This document shows, one piece after another, positions 8,126 to 15,478 of a stretch of DNA of 21,991 nt. Both the position numbers and the translations under genes were made by a program. The number at the start of each line of letters is the position of its first letter. Positions within the stretch are counted from its first letter, which is position 1. This stretch comes from Desulfobacterales bacterium (lineage in GTDB: Bacteria; Desulfobacterota; Desulfobacteria; Desulfobacterales; Desulfobacteraceae). The stretch spans positions 1-21,991 of the forward strand of contig JAKSAU010000874.1 in the NCBI GenBank assembly GCA_022361535.1, read 5' to 3'. A model generated the notes under the pieces. It searched no databases. It was given only the letters and a program-made list of their open reading frames with translations, and had not been told where the DNA came from.

Positions 8126-9031
8126 CTAAAAAATCGCGGTAATTTTAAAAACTGCCATTGCAGCAGCCATCACAGCCCCCATAATAATCATCGGCCTGAT
8201 TTCCGACCGGGTCAGTTGTCTTATCCCAGGATACTTCATTGCCATTATCGCCAGAAAAACCACGACGATAAATGGAAGGGCTGGCAGGTAAGCACCCAAA
8301 AACCGTGCGCCGGTAATGGACAGAATCAATCCTAGTCCTGCGACAGGAAAAAAAACAAGGCAGGACCTTTTCTTTGTTCCAATCATTGTCTCCGGCAACA
8401 GATTGTCATCCATCTCAAATTTGGCTGCACCTGCCGATAATAAAACAATGATGATCCAGTCGGTAATCCCGAAAACCGGTATAAACATATCATTTCCGGG
8501 AAAAGGAAGCTTGACCAGGATAAAATCCACAAAGGGTGGTATACCGTCAGCCCCTTGTCTGTAATATCCGGTAATGGAGCTTGCAAACTGCTTTGTGGGA
8601 CCTGCAAAGACACTGAACATATCAGAAAGCGCAACAACCATGCACAAAGGAACAAGTTCGGCAGACCGTTTCAGGGGCGAAACCAGCCAATTTCCAAGCA
8701 CACAGGCAAACAAAACCAAATTTGCCGTGTGGACAGCCATCAGAAAATTGTGCTTTACCCCTAAAAAGGCAGTTGCCCAATACCCGGACAAAAAAATTAA
8801 TACAGACACCACAAGCCAGATGATCCGTCTTATGGTTTTCCCCTGGATGCCTGGCTCTATATATATTCGGTAAAATTGGGTGACTAACCCAAGACAGACG
8901 ATCCCTCCCAGGATGGTGACATACTCATAAACTTGCCAGGCATCATTGGGCAGTAAACGGCCGAGTGCATAAAATCCAAAAACGCTCAGTACCCAGAACA
9001 GGAAAATACCTGCAGCAGGTTTGACATCCAC
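8126..9031 (-). CDS. Polytopic membrane protein with presenilin/SPP-like (peptidase A22) motif pattern
   Basis: A 301-residue protein with about nine hydrophobic segments (roughly 6-26, 37-54, 69-90, 94-118, 126-144, 182-202, 223-241, 248-266, 279-299). I do not recognise a named bacterial family outright. Intramembrane aspartyl proteases carry a (Y)D motif, a GxGD motif in the next segment, and a PAL motif two segments later. Here are LSDMFSVF (D137), FGITD (D191) and LPALPF (250-252). The 54-residue Asp-Asp spacing and the segment order fit. Against the call: SD replaces YD, GITD replaces GxGD, and the set sits one segment earlier than in presenilin. Start is GTG at 9031 with GGAG about eight bases upstream; nearby ATGs are out of frame. 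It lies 21 bases after the DUF4438 gene. An unrelated membrane protein remains possible. Confidence 0.5.
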   Translation of the reverse strand: MDVKPAAGIFLFWVLSVFGFYALGRLLPNDAWQVYEYVTILGGIVCLGLVTQFYRIYIEPGIQGKTIRRIIWLVVSVLIFLSGYWATAFLGVKHNFLMAVHTANLVLFACVLGNWLVSPLKRSAELVPLCMVVALSDMFSVFAGPTKQFASSITGYYRQGADGIPPFVDFILVKLPFPGNDMFIPVFGITDWIIIVLLSAGAAKFEMDDNLLPETMIGTKKRSCLVFFPVAGLGLILSITGARFLGAYLPALPFIVVVFLAIMAMKYPGIRQLTRSEIRPMIIMGAVMAAAMAVFKITAIF

Positions 9032-9052
9032 CGCATCGTCTCCTTGCTTTGC

Positions 9053-9940
9053 TTATCCTTTTGCCGTCCCAATACCCAGTAAATCCGCGATATTGGCAGT
9101 AGGATCTACCACCGGCTCAATCATGGGCTTCGGACAAGTCATAAGGGTTGAGATACCCGGGCCGTGCCCTGCCAGTTTACAATCGGAATGAACCACGATT
9201 CCGATACTGACTGCGCCCTGCACATATGCTCTGCCATAGGAGTTGTCATGGTCCATAAGAGCCACAAAATCCCCGAACCGCATCTTGTCTAAATTATACT
9301 TTTTCACGGTGTCCGGATCAGATGTCATCACATCGTAATCGCCTGCCCCCACGTGGGCACGGCCCACACCAGACCCCATGCAGGCAGCAGGAACAGTTGT
9401 GGTAACGGGCACCTGTAATTTCCCTGTACCGGTTTCAGTGATATTCATCTTTTCCAACAGGTCCGGATCCAGATTAAAGAGTTTAATTTCCGAGTAATCG
9501 GTCAAGGCCAAGCCCTGGCCTTTGGCCAGAATTATAATCTTGTCCTCATAGGTCATTTTCTCTTTTGTATCTTGATCGAACTCTACGATGATATGCTCTG
9601 ATCCGCCATGGTGGCCCAATACCACTCCGGTTTCCCCTTTTGCCTCCCCGGATACGAGTCTTGCCTCATTGCCCACGCAGGAAAGCAGCTGAAGTGAATT
9701 ATTTGGAAAATCATTGGGTTTTTCCATATTGGCCGTGCAGGATACTCCGGGCTCAATATGATCGCCGGCCAAACCAAAGGCAGGATCGCCGGCCTTTACA
9801 TTCAAGGTTATTCCACCGATGCCCGGAAGCAGAAACGGTGTGCCTTTGTGATCCACTTTCCAGCCAATGCCGACCCTGGGCATACCGGGTTTACAGGCCA
9901 AAAACATTTCCACTACATGATCTTTATTGGTCTTTAACAT
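9053..9940 (-). CDS. DUF4438 domain-containing protein
   Basis: A 295-residue soluble protein, recognised by eye as the DUF4438 family, whose biochemical role is not known to me. Conserved-looking blocks are [20 protein letters not shown] near the N-terminus, [15 protein letters not shown] in the middle, and a C-terminal [20 protein letters not shown] followed by [12 protein letters not shown]. These are rich in His, Asp and Gly, as expected for a metal or ligand site, but no catalytic assignment is possible. The ATG at 9940 is preferred: GGAGA lies six bases upstream, whereas the ATG at 9952 falls inside that ribosome-binding site. It follows the MFS gene by 50 bases and precedes the A22-like gene by 21, so it is probably in the surE operon. 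Confidence 0.75.
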   Translation of the reverse strand: MLKTNKDHVVEMFLACKPGMPRVGIGWKVDHKGTPFLLPGIGGITLNVKAGDPAFGLAGDHIEPGVSCTANMEKPNDFPNNSLQLLSCVGNEARLVSGEAKGETGVVLGHHGGSEHIIVEFDQDTKEKMTYEDKIIILAKGQGLALTDYSEIKLFNLDPDLLEKMNITETGTGKLQVPVTTTVPAACMGSGVGRAHVGAGDYDVMTSDPDTVKKYNLDKMRFGDFVALMDHDNSYGRAYVQGAVSIGIVVHSDCKLAGHGPGISTLMTCPKPMIEPVVDPTANIADLLGIGTAKG

Positions 9941-9990
9941 GAAATTCTCCATTGCATCTATTTAAATTAATGGCCTGTAAAAAGCCGTTC

Positions 9991-11160
9991 TTATTTTTTC
10001 AGTTTAATTAAAAACGGAATGGCTGTAAATCCAACAAGAGCAGAAATAATGAACATATTATCAAGTCCGAAGGCATCCCCTATGGCGCCGACCAGCACAA
10101 CGGCCAAGGATCTTAAGGCAAAGGACGTCATCATAAACAATCCGTTTGCCGCAGACGGATTATCTCCTGCTGTTTCCTGGATTAAAGCCAGCATTACCGG
10201 AGTTGTCGACAGCACAGTAAAGCCTGCAACCAGAAGCATGCATACCTGTAAAACCCCAGACGTGTAAACAAACAAAAGTATACTGACAGGTGCTGTCACC
10301 AGTGCCCAGAACAATACCCGTTGTCTGCCAAGACGGTCAGAAAGGGTCCCTGCCAGTAAAACACCTGCCACCCCTAAAGCTTCATATAGGGCAAGGGCTG
10401 CGCCTCCGAGCCACAGACTGCTTGTTTTCTGCTCCACATACACGGTTAAAAACATGCCCATGGATCCGTGCATAAATGCCCTGGCTGCTAAAATTCCTGT
10501 AAGGGGATCCAGAACATGGCGGATATCTTTGTAAACCGTTTTCAATGACCCTTTTCGTTTTACGGCAGTCTGCTGATCTGCGGGTTCCAGGGTCAAAAAC
10601 AAAAGAACCGATGTAGCCAAGGCCAGGATCAAAACATAATGAAATTGCGCCAGCCCCAGTATCGAAACCGCAGCCACAGCGATCATTGGTCCTATAGTTC
10701 TTGCAAGCTCTCCCCCGGTCATGAAAAAACTCATTCCCCGGCCCTTTAGATTTCCTGAATACCTGGCAACCAATACCGGTGCCGGCACATGAAACAAGGC
10801 CACAGAAATTCCGGATAAAAACACCAGGACCAGGAGGGTACCGTAAGAATCGGCCAGTCCCATCACACTCATGGGAATTGCTGTTAGGGTAGGAGCCAGG
10901 ATAACCAGCCACCTGGCCAGTCCCCGGTTGTCTGCGAACAACCCGATAAAAGGATTGGCCAGAGCCGGGATCTGCATGACCGTGGATAAAAGTCCTGCCT
11001 GGCTCAAGGTCAAAGACAATTTTTCTATGATCAAAGGCAGCAGAGGTGATAAAAAGCTGGTGTATAGGTCATGGACAAAATGGGCAAAGGAAACCAAGGA
11101 AACCCGGCTGCTGTTAAACGCCTGTTTGCCGGGACCGATTGAATCAATTTGTGTACCCAT
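9991..11160 (-). CDS. Major facilitator superfamily transporter (fosmidomycin-resistance-like)
   Basis: A 389-residue, roughly 12-segment inner-membrane transporter. It starts near SFAHFVHDLYTSFLSPLLP, which resembles the first helix of Fsr-type drug exporters. Motif-A-like loops occur after helix 2 (FADNRGLARW) and again in the second half (GTLSDRLGRQRV), showing the usual two-fold MFS repeat. The substrate cannot be predicted; efflux of a small molecule is the default guess. The chosen start is the ATG at 11160, four bases after the surE stop, with AGGA about 11 bases upstream. A longer reading to 11202 would run back through the surE coding end. Tight spacing to surE indicates cotranscription. 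Confidence 0.85.
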   Translation of the reverse strand: MGTQIDSIGPGKQAFNSSRVSLVSFAHFVHDLYTSFLSPLLPLIIEKLSLTLSQAGLLSTVMQIPALANPFIGLFADNRGLARWLVILAPTLTAIPMSVMGLADSYGTLLVLVFLSGISVALFHVPAPVLVARYSGNLKGRGMSFFMTGGELARTIGPMIAVAAVSILGLAQFHYVLILALATSVLLFLTLEPADQQTAVKRKGSLKTVYKDIRHVLDPLTGILAARAFMHGSMGMFLTVYVEQKTSSLWLGGAALALYEALGVAGVLLAGTLSDRLGRQRVLFWALVTAPVSILLFVYTSGVLQVCMLLVAGFTVLSTTPVMLALIQETAGDNPSAANGLFMMTSFALRSLAVVLVGAIGDAFGLDNMFIISALVGFTAIPFLIKLKK

Positions 11161-11164
11161 TGAG

Positions 11165-11914
11165 TCAGAATCCTGCCTTGTTAAGGATATCCATGGCAGC
11201 ATAAGCCGTCATATCACACTGCAGGGGAGTAATTGAGATGCAGTTCTCTGCCAAGGCATTGTTATCTGTTTCAGGACCCGGATCCACAGGTTCCATATTT
11301 CCGTACCAGTAATAACATCTGTCTCTTGGATCTGTCCTTCTATCAAATGTGTTGGACAGGTTGTTATCGGCCTGACAGGTAACCCGTACCTGGTTTACCT
11401 GGTCAATTGGAATGGCCGGGCCGTTAATATTGAGGAAGACGCCCTTGGGCAAGTCCAGAGTCTTGATCCTATCCAGGTTGGATGCTGTATAATCTGCCAT
11501 ACCTTCAAAATCCATTACTTCTCCATACTGGATAGAAACTGCCAAGGCACCAATATTGTTGATTGCAGCTTCCCGGGCCGCACCTGCCGTGCCCGAATAA
11601 TTGATGTTTACCCCGGTGTTAGACCCTGCATTAATCCCGGAAATAACCAAATCCGGTTTGCCTTGACATATATCAAACAGTCCTAGTTTCACGCAGTCTG
11701 CAGGAGTCCCGGATACAGCATAGCCGCTTCCTCCACCATTAAGATGAACAGGTTCATATTTTAAAGGATGGTGAAGGGTTATACCGTGTCCTATGGCACT
11801 TCGCTCCCTGTCCGGAGCAGCCAGTGTTACTTCATGTTTAGTTTTCAAAGCATTGTAAAGGGCAAGAATTCCCGGTGCCCGGTATCCGTCGTCATTTGTC
11901 AAGAGAATTTTCAT
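11165..11914 (-). CDS. surE: 5'/3'-nucleotidase SurE
   Basis: A 249-residue cytoplasmic phosphatase that removes 5' or 3' phosphates from nucleoside monophosphates using a divalent metal. From the ATG at 11914 the metal ligands fall at the textbook positions: D8 and D9 in LLTNDDGY, S39 in APDRERSAIGHGIT, and N95 in SGINAGSNTG. VSGTPADCV (68-76) is also diagnostic. The next in-frame start is a TTG at 11920; the ATG is preferred because AGGAA lies nine to ten bases before it. Usually surE sits with pcm, rpoS or nlpD. Here it leads an operon with a transporter, DUF4438 and a membrane protein, which is atypical. A weak sigma70-like promoter may exist within 11945-11990 but is not convincing. Confidence 0.95.
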   Translation of the reverse strand: MKILLTNDDGYRAPGILALYNALKTKHEVTLAAPDRERSAIGHGITLHHPLKYEPVHLNGGGSGYAVSGTPADCVKLGLFDICQGKPDLVISGINAGSNTGVNINYSGTAGAAREAAINNIGALAVSIQYGEVMDFEGMADYTASNLDRIKTLDLPKGVFLNINGPAIPIDQVNQVRVTCQADNNLSNTFDRRTDPRDRCYYWYGNMEPVDPGPETDNNALAENCISITPLQCDMTAYAAMDILNKAGF

Positions 11915-12092
11915 GGTCAATGCAGTTCCTGTTAATCGTCCTATTTAGTATGACTTGATCTCAATGAGAGCAAAAATCACATAACCCGGAAACTCTAGGA
12001 TTTTTTTAGCCTGATTGTCAAGGTTACCCTATAATTATTGTCATTTAGTTTTCTGCTATCGAAACATCCAAATGTCATGACATCTAAAAGGG

Positions 12093-13193
12093 TTAGCTGG
12101 ATGAAGATTTATCAATGTCGATAATTTTTGATTCAAGATAAGACTTGGTTTTATAGGAAGTAATATTCAACAAGCTTTTATTCAATTCCCCCATACGCCG
12201 TGCTTCTTTGGATATTTTATCAATTAACGTATTCACTTCGGAATCCAACTTGGAATAAGTTTTTAACAGTTCACAGCACCCTATTATCACCTGGAGAGGC
12301 TGGTTGAATTCGTGGCATACCGCCCCAGCGGTCTCAATAACCACTGAAAGCTTCTGCTTTTCACTGATCTCTTTCTCTGACAATTTTCTTCGGGTAATAT
12401 CTCTTACCGAAGAGGCAACAAGTTTTTTATCTCCTTCAAGTCCCAGAATGGGTGCGGTTCGACTCTCGAACCAGCACTTGCCCTTGGGTACGTCGAGCTC
12501 GTATTCAAAATGCCTGATTTCTTTGCTCTCAGCCGTCTCCTTTATAATTGTATGATGCATTTGGGCAACATCAGGCGGCAAAACATCTTGAATGAGCTTA
12601 CCCTTAAGATTGGAGAATTCATCATACAGCAGATCCTGGGAAAAAGTAAAAATCTCAACATACCGCCCGTCCTGGTCAAAGACAAAGAGGATATCTGGTA
12701 TGGCTCTTGTAAAAGCCTCAAAACGAGCTTGGTTTTCTTCTAGAATTTTTTCTGCCTGCTTTCTTGCTTCGATCTCCTGTTTCAAAATCAAAGTCCGCTC
12801 CCGGACACGTTCTTCTAATTCTTCATGAAGATGAAGTTCATCTAACCAGGTATCAATCAGTTGACCGGCTGTACGGCCGATGGGTTTGGCAATCGCAAGG
12901 CTTCCTGTAATTCCAAATCCACCAGCCACCTTTCCTTTAGATGTGATTGCACGTGAATATCCTTCCTTTAGAAGGGGATTCTTATTTGCCTGTTCAGGGG
13001 TAACAAGATATTCTTTTTTCTCTTCTCTCATCATTTTTATTGCACCAGGATGAATATTGTTAACCCTTGACTCATCAGTTGCCTGTATGATGCGGCCGTC
13101 CCTGTCGTATATCAGTACGGGGAAACCTGTTTCAGAATGGATTTTCTCCATAAATTTTTTAGTTAACTGCCTGATCCGATTTTCAATTGCCAT
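12093..13193 (-). CDS. Diacid-recognition / PAS / HisKA protein lacking an ATPase domain
   Basis: A 366-residue cytoplasmic sensor. The N-terminal ~130 residues match the putative sugar-diacid recognition domain of CdaR-type regulators, with GFPVLIYDRDGRIIQATD and GGFGITGSLAIAKPIG. A charged coiled coil follows (about 130-155), then a PAS domain (about 155-275) ending VASSVRDITRRK. A HisKA phosphoacceptor block comes last, with the H-box CHEFNQPLQVIIG. The protein ends about 70 residues later with no N, G1, F or G2 boxes, so the HATPase_c domain is absent. The end is a clean TGA/TAA-type termination of an otherwise intact frame, not an obvious frameshift. It may be phosphorylated in trans or serve as a phospho-relay. 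The ATG at 13193 has GGAG seven bases upstream; a TTG at 13199 is the alternative. Confidence 0.85.
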   Translation of the reverse strand: MAIENRIRQLTKKFMEKIHSETGFPVLIYDRDGRIIQATDESRVNNIHPGAIKMMREEKKEYLVTPEQANKNPLLKEGYSRAITSKGKVAGGFGITGSLAIAKPIGRTAGQLIDTWLDELHLHEELEERVRERTLILKQEIEARKQAEKILEENQARFEAFTRAIPDILFVFDQDGRYVEIFTFSQDLLYDEFSNLKGKLIQDVLPPDVAQMHHTIIKETAESKEIRHFEYELDVPKGKCWFESRTAPILGLEGDKKLVASSVRDITRRKLSEKEISEKQKLSVVIETAGAVCHEFNQPLQVIIGCCELLKTYSKLDSEVNTLIDKISKEARRMGELNKSLLNITSYKTKSYLESKIIDIDKSSSS

Positions 13194-13233
13194 TTTCAAA
13201 CTCCGGATTATGCAAAGAAAAGATATAGATTAA

Positions 13234-13263
13234 ATTATAAAGAAAAAACCCGGCCCGGGTCAA
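13234..13263 (-). promoter_or_regulatory. Sigma70-type promoter for the PAS/HisKA gene, with embedded GC palindrome
   Basis: On the minus strand TTGACC (13263-13258) is followed by 18 bases and a perfect TATAAT (13239-13234). Transcription should begin near 13227, about 34 bases before the ATG at 13193. The spacer contains the palindrome ACCCG-GCC-CGGGT (13248-13260) followed by six Ts. This could instead be read as a rho-independent terminator for transcription arriving from repeat copy B. Confidence 0.6.
13243..13260 (-). terminator. Possible rho-independent terminator overlapping the promoter
   Basis: On the minus strand a 5-bp GC stem with a 3-base loop (ACCCG-GGC-CGGGT) runs directly into TTTTTT. 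The stem is short but all GC except the closing pair. If real, it would end any transcript coming from the repeat copy B region before it reaches the kinase gene. It competes with the promoter interpretation of the same bases, though both can be true. Confidence 0.45.
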
Positions 13264-13294
13264 AGTATAATTTTTTACTATATCGGTTCTCAAA

Positions 13295-13517
13295 AAGATG
13301 TTCCTTTATAGTGCGGGTGGATTAATTACCGGCAGCATCCTCAAATGAGGGTATTGCTGCTTGAGCACTTAGGCTCGTTTATTCTAAGAAGACGGCATCA
13401 CGCGGATTTTGATAAAAAATTCGGCAGTCGCTCCTTAGAGTAAACGGGCTGGTATTCGTATATAGGATGCCTTTGTTCACCTGGCCAATCGGAAATTTAT
13501 TTTGAGAATTGTTATAA
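13295..13517 (+). repeat. Copy B of the ~220-bp noncoding intergenic repeat
   Basis: Same orientation as copy A (7896-8118), offset 5399 bases over most of its length and 5398 after a single-base indel near 13480. It lies in the divergent gap between the PAS/HisKA gene and the GNAT gene, about 90 bases upstream of the sigma54 promoter. Small conserved hairpins include GAGC-ACTTAG-GCTC (13363-13376), which is GGGC-ACTTAG-GCTC in copy A and still pairs through G-U. Another is CCTC-AAAT-GAGG. Confidence 0.85.
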
Positions 13518-13602
13518 TTGCGGTTATCTCTAATAATTATGGATTTTGGTTTGAATTCAAGGCCTAACCAAGAGACAATTATTATAAGCAGCCTTGCATT
13601 TT

Positions 13603-13618
13603 CGGCACAAGGGTTGCA
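13603..13618 (+). promoter_or_regulatory. Sigma54 (-24/-12) promoter upstream of the GNAT gene
   Basis: CGGCAC-AAGGG-TTGCA: GG at 13604-13605 and GC at 13616-13617 separated by exactly ten bases. It matches the consensus (C/T)GGCAC-N5-TTGCA at essentially every position. Expected start is near 13629, giving a ~115-base leader. This is the best sigma54 match in the window and implies activation by an enhancer-binding protein such as NifA. Confidence 0.82.
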
Positions 13619-13675
13619 GAATTTTGAAAGCGAAGATTGAAATTGTTATGTAGCAACTTTAATAAACACTCAAAC

Positions 13676-13704
13676 TTAGGTTTTAAGTTCAAAGCTTAAC
13701 CTAA
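13676..13704 (+). promoter_or_regulatory. Leader hairpin of the GNAT mRNA
   Basis: TTAGGTTTTAAG (13676-13687) pairs with CTTAACCTAA (13695-13704) with one bulged T and a 7-base loop. The word CTTAACC recurs at 13724-13730, directly in front of the GGAGG ribosome-binding site, so the same 5' arm could pair with either copy. A further short stem GGTC/GACC lies at 13706-13720. There is no T-run, so it is not a terminator. Confidence 0.5.
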
Positions 13705-13743
13705 AGGTCAGAAACAGACCATTCTTAACCGGAGGAAGATAAA

Positions 13744-14196
13744 ATGGCCCCGTTGATCAGAGATGCGGCTCATCAAGACATAGACCAGATGTTGCCTTTA
13801 CTATCCCAGCTTTTTGAAATGGAAGAAGATTTCGAGTTTAACTCGGACAAGCAGTCCCGTGGCTTAAGACTGATGTTAGACGGTTGTGGAAAGCACAGAA
13901 CGGTAAAGGTAGCATGTATTGAAGAAAAAATTGTCGGAATGTGTACGGCCCAAACCCGGATTTCAACTGCCCAGGGAAATATCTCTGCAGTGGTGGAAGA
14001 CTTGGTTGTGGATAATAAATATAGAAGTAAAGGGATAGGCGCTTTATTGCTCTCGGCTGTTGAAGACTGGTCAAAATCAAGGGGTATGGAAGCAATAGCG
14101 CTTTTAGCCGATAAAAACAATCATACAGGACTCACTTTTTACAAAAAAAAGAATTGGAAAGGAACCTCTTTGATTTGCCTGGTCAAATCTTTATAG
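13744..14196 (+). CDS. GNAT-family N-acetyltransferase
   Basis: A 150-residue cytoplasmic enzyme expected to transfer acetyl from acetyl-CoA to an amine. Motif A is clear: VVEDLVVDNKYRSKGIG (residues 83-99), with the pyrophosphate-binding R-x-x-G-x-G as RSKGIG (94-99). Motif B is seen in ALLADKNNHTGLTFYKKKNW (119-138), which has the usual N...FY pattern. Length is typical. GGAGG lies eight bases before the ATG. The substrate is unknown. A near-perfect sigma54 promoter upstream and nifH directly downstream on the same strand suggest nitrogen-fixation regulation. A protein acetylase acting on nitrogenase or a regulator, or detoxification of a metabolite, are both open possibilities (inference). 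Confidence 0.85.
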   Translation: MAPLIRDAAHQDIDQMLPLLSQLFEMEEDFEFNSDKQSRGLRLMLDGCGKHRTVKVACIEEKIVGMCTAQTRISTAQGNISAVVEDLVVDNKYRSKGIGALLLSAVEDWSKSRGMEAIALLADKNNHTGLTFYKKKNWKGTSLICLVKSL

Positions 14197-14536
14197 CAAC
14201 AGATTCAAGGTGTGAGAAGACAATAATTTACAATTCTGTCATTTCACTCCAAAACACTATAAACCCTATTTTATCAAGGTATTCCATCGTTTTTATATCA
14301 AAATTCAAACATCACTTTCTCAGATTTGGAGAGAGTCCCAAGAACTACCGTGCAGAAATTTGCGGCATATAAATATTTAATACATTTTTGTAATAGCTTA
14401 ATTTCATTTTTGTAATTTTGACCATGCCTTATTATTTCTAAACAGCCCCACACTAAGCCTTCTCAAAAATATTATCAGCCAAATAGCCAATAAATCAAAT
14501 ATATTAAAAATTTTCTTTCATTTTACGATCCCCATT
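14197..14536 (+). other. AT-rich nif upstream region without a gene
   Basis: About 340 bases between the GNAT stop and the nifH promoter hold no credible coding frame. The open frame 14154-14372 starts inside the GNAT gene, has no ribosome-binding site and looks like a shadow. No good terminator follows GNAT, so readthrough into nifH is possible. The only ordered features I see are the tandem CATTTTTGTAAT boxes. No classical TGT-N10-ACA NifA site was found. Confidence 0.6.
14383..14416 (+). promoter_or_regulatory. Tandem CATTTTTGTAAT boxes, candidate enhancer for nifH
   Basis: The identical 12-mer occurs at 14383-14394 and 14405-14416, spaced 22 bases start to start, i.e. two helical turns. 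Both are about 120-155 bases upstream of the nifH -24 element, the distance range typical of sigma54 activator sites. The first copy has partial dyad symmetry (TACATTTTTGTA). Confidence 0.45.
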
Positions 14537-14551
14537 GGAATAACCGTTGCA
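14536..14551 (+). promoter_or_regulatory. Sigma54 (-24/-12) promoter of the nif operon
   Basis: TTGGAATAACCGTTGCA: GG at 14537-14538 and GC at 14549-14550 with exactly ten bases between. The -12 half is perfect (TTGCA); the -24 half has TGG but lacks the following CAC. Expected start is near 14561, giving a leader of about 57 bases. The leader opens with GGG (14561-14563), which can pair with CCC (14582-14584) around an inner GAAC/GTTC stem (14570-14582). Confidence 0.8.
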
Positions 14552-14600
14552 ATTCTAAGAGGGCGAGGCGAACCGGCAGTTCCCTGACAGATCTTATTAG

Positions 14601-15443
<843 letters not shown>

Positions 15444-15478
15444 CCTGACTAACCGACTATGCGATAAGGAAAACTATA

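Noticed and set aside
8126..9031. Prepilin-peptidase (also GxGD family) identity for the membrane protein
   Set aside because: It lacks the GAGDVKL-type motif, the first-Asp context and the N-terminal cysteine domain of prepilin peptidases; the PAL-like motif points to A22 instead.
9962..9990. GGC...GCC pair near a T-run after the MFS gene
   Set aside because: Three-pair stem with a long loop and no T-run placed directly after the stem in the gene's direction; not a credible terminator.
11945..11990. Possible surE promoter (TTGCTC, 17 bases, TACTAA on the minus strand) and nearby TCTC-AAT-GAGA
   Set aside because: Match to consensus is weak in both boxes and the short inverted repeat is of a size expected by chance.
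12072..12083. Perfect 12-base palindrome ATGTCATGACAT
   Set aside because: It lies downstream of the kinase gene and upstream of nothing obvious; a single palindrome of this length is weak evidence for an operator.
14154..14372. 72-residue plus-strand open frame overlapping the end of the GNAT gene
   Set aside because: It starts inside GNAT coding sequence, has no ribosome-binding site, and its sequence has no recognisable composition or motif; treated as a shadow.
14197..14536. Classical NifA upstream activator site TGT-N10-ACA
   Set aside because: I checked each TGT in the gap and none has ACA ten bases later.
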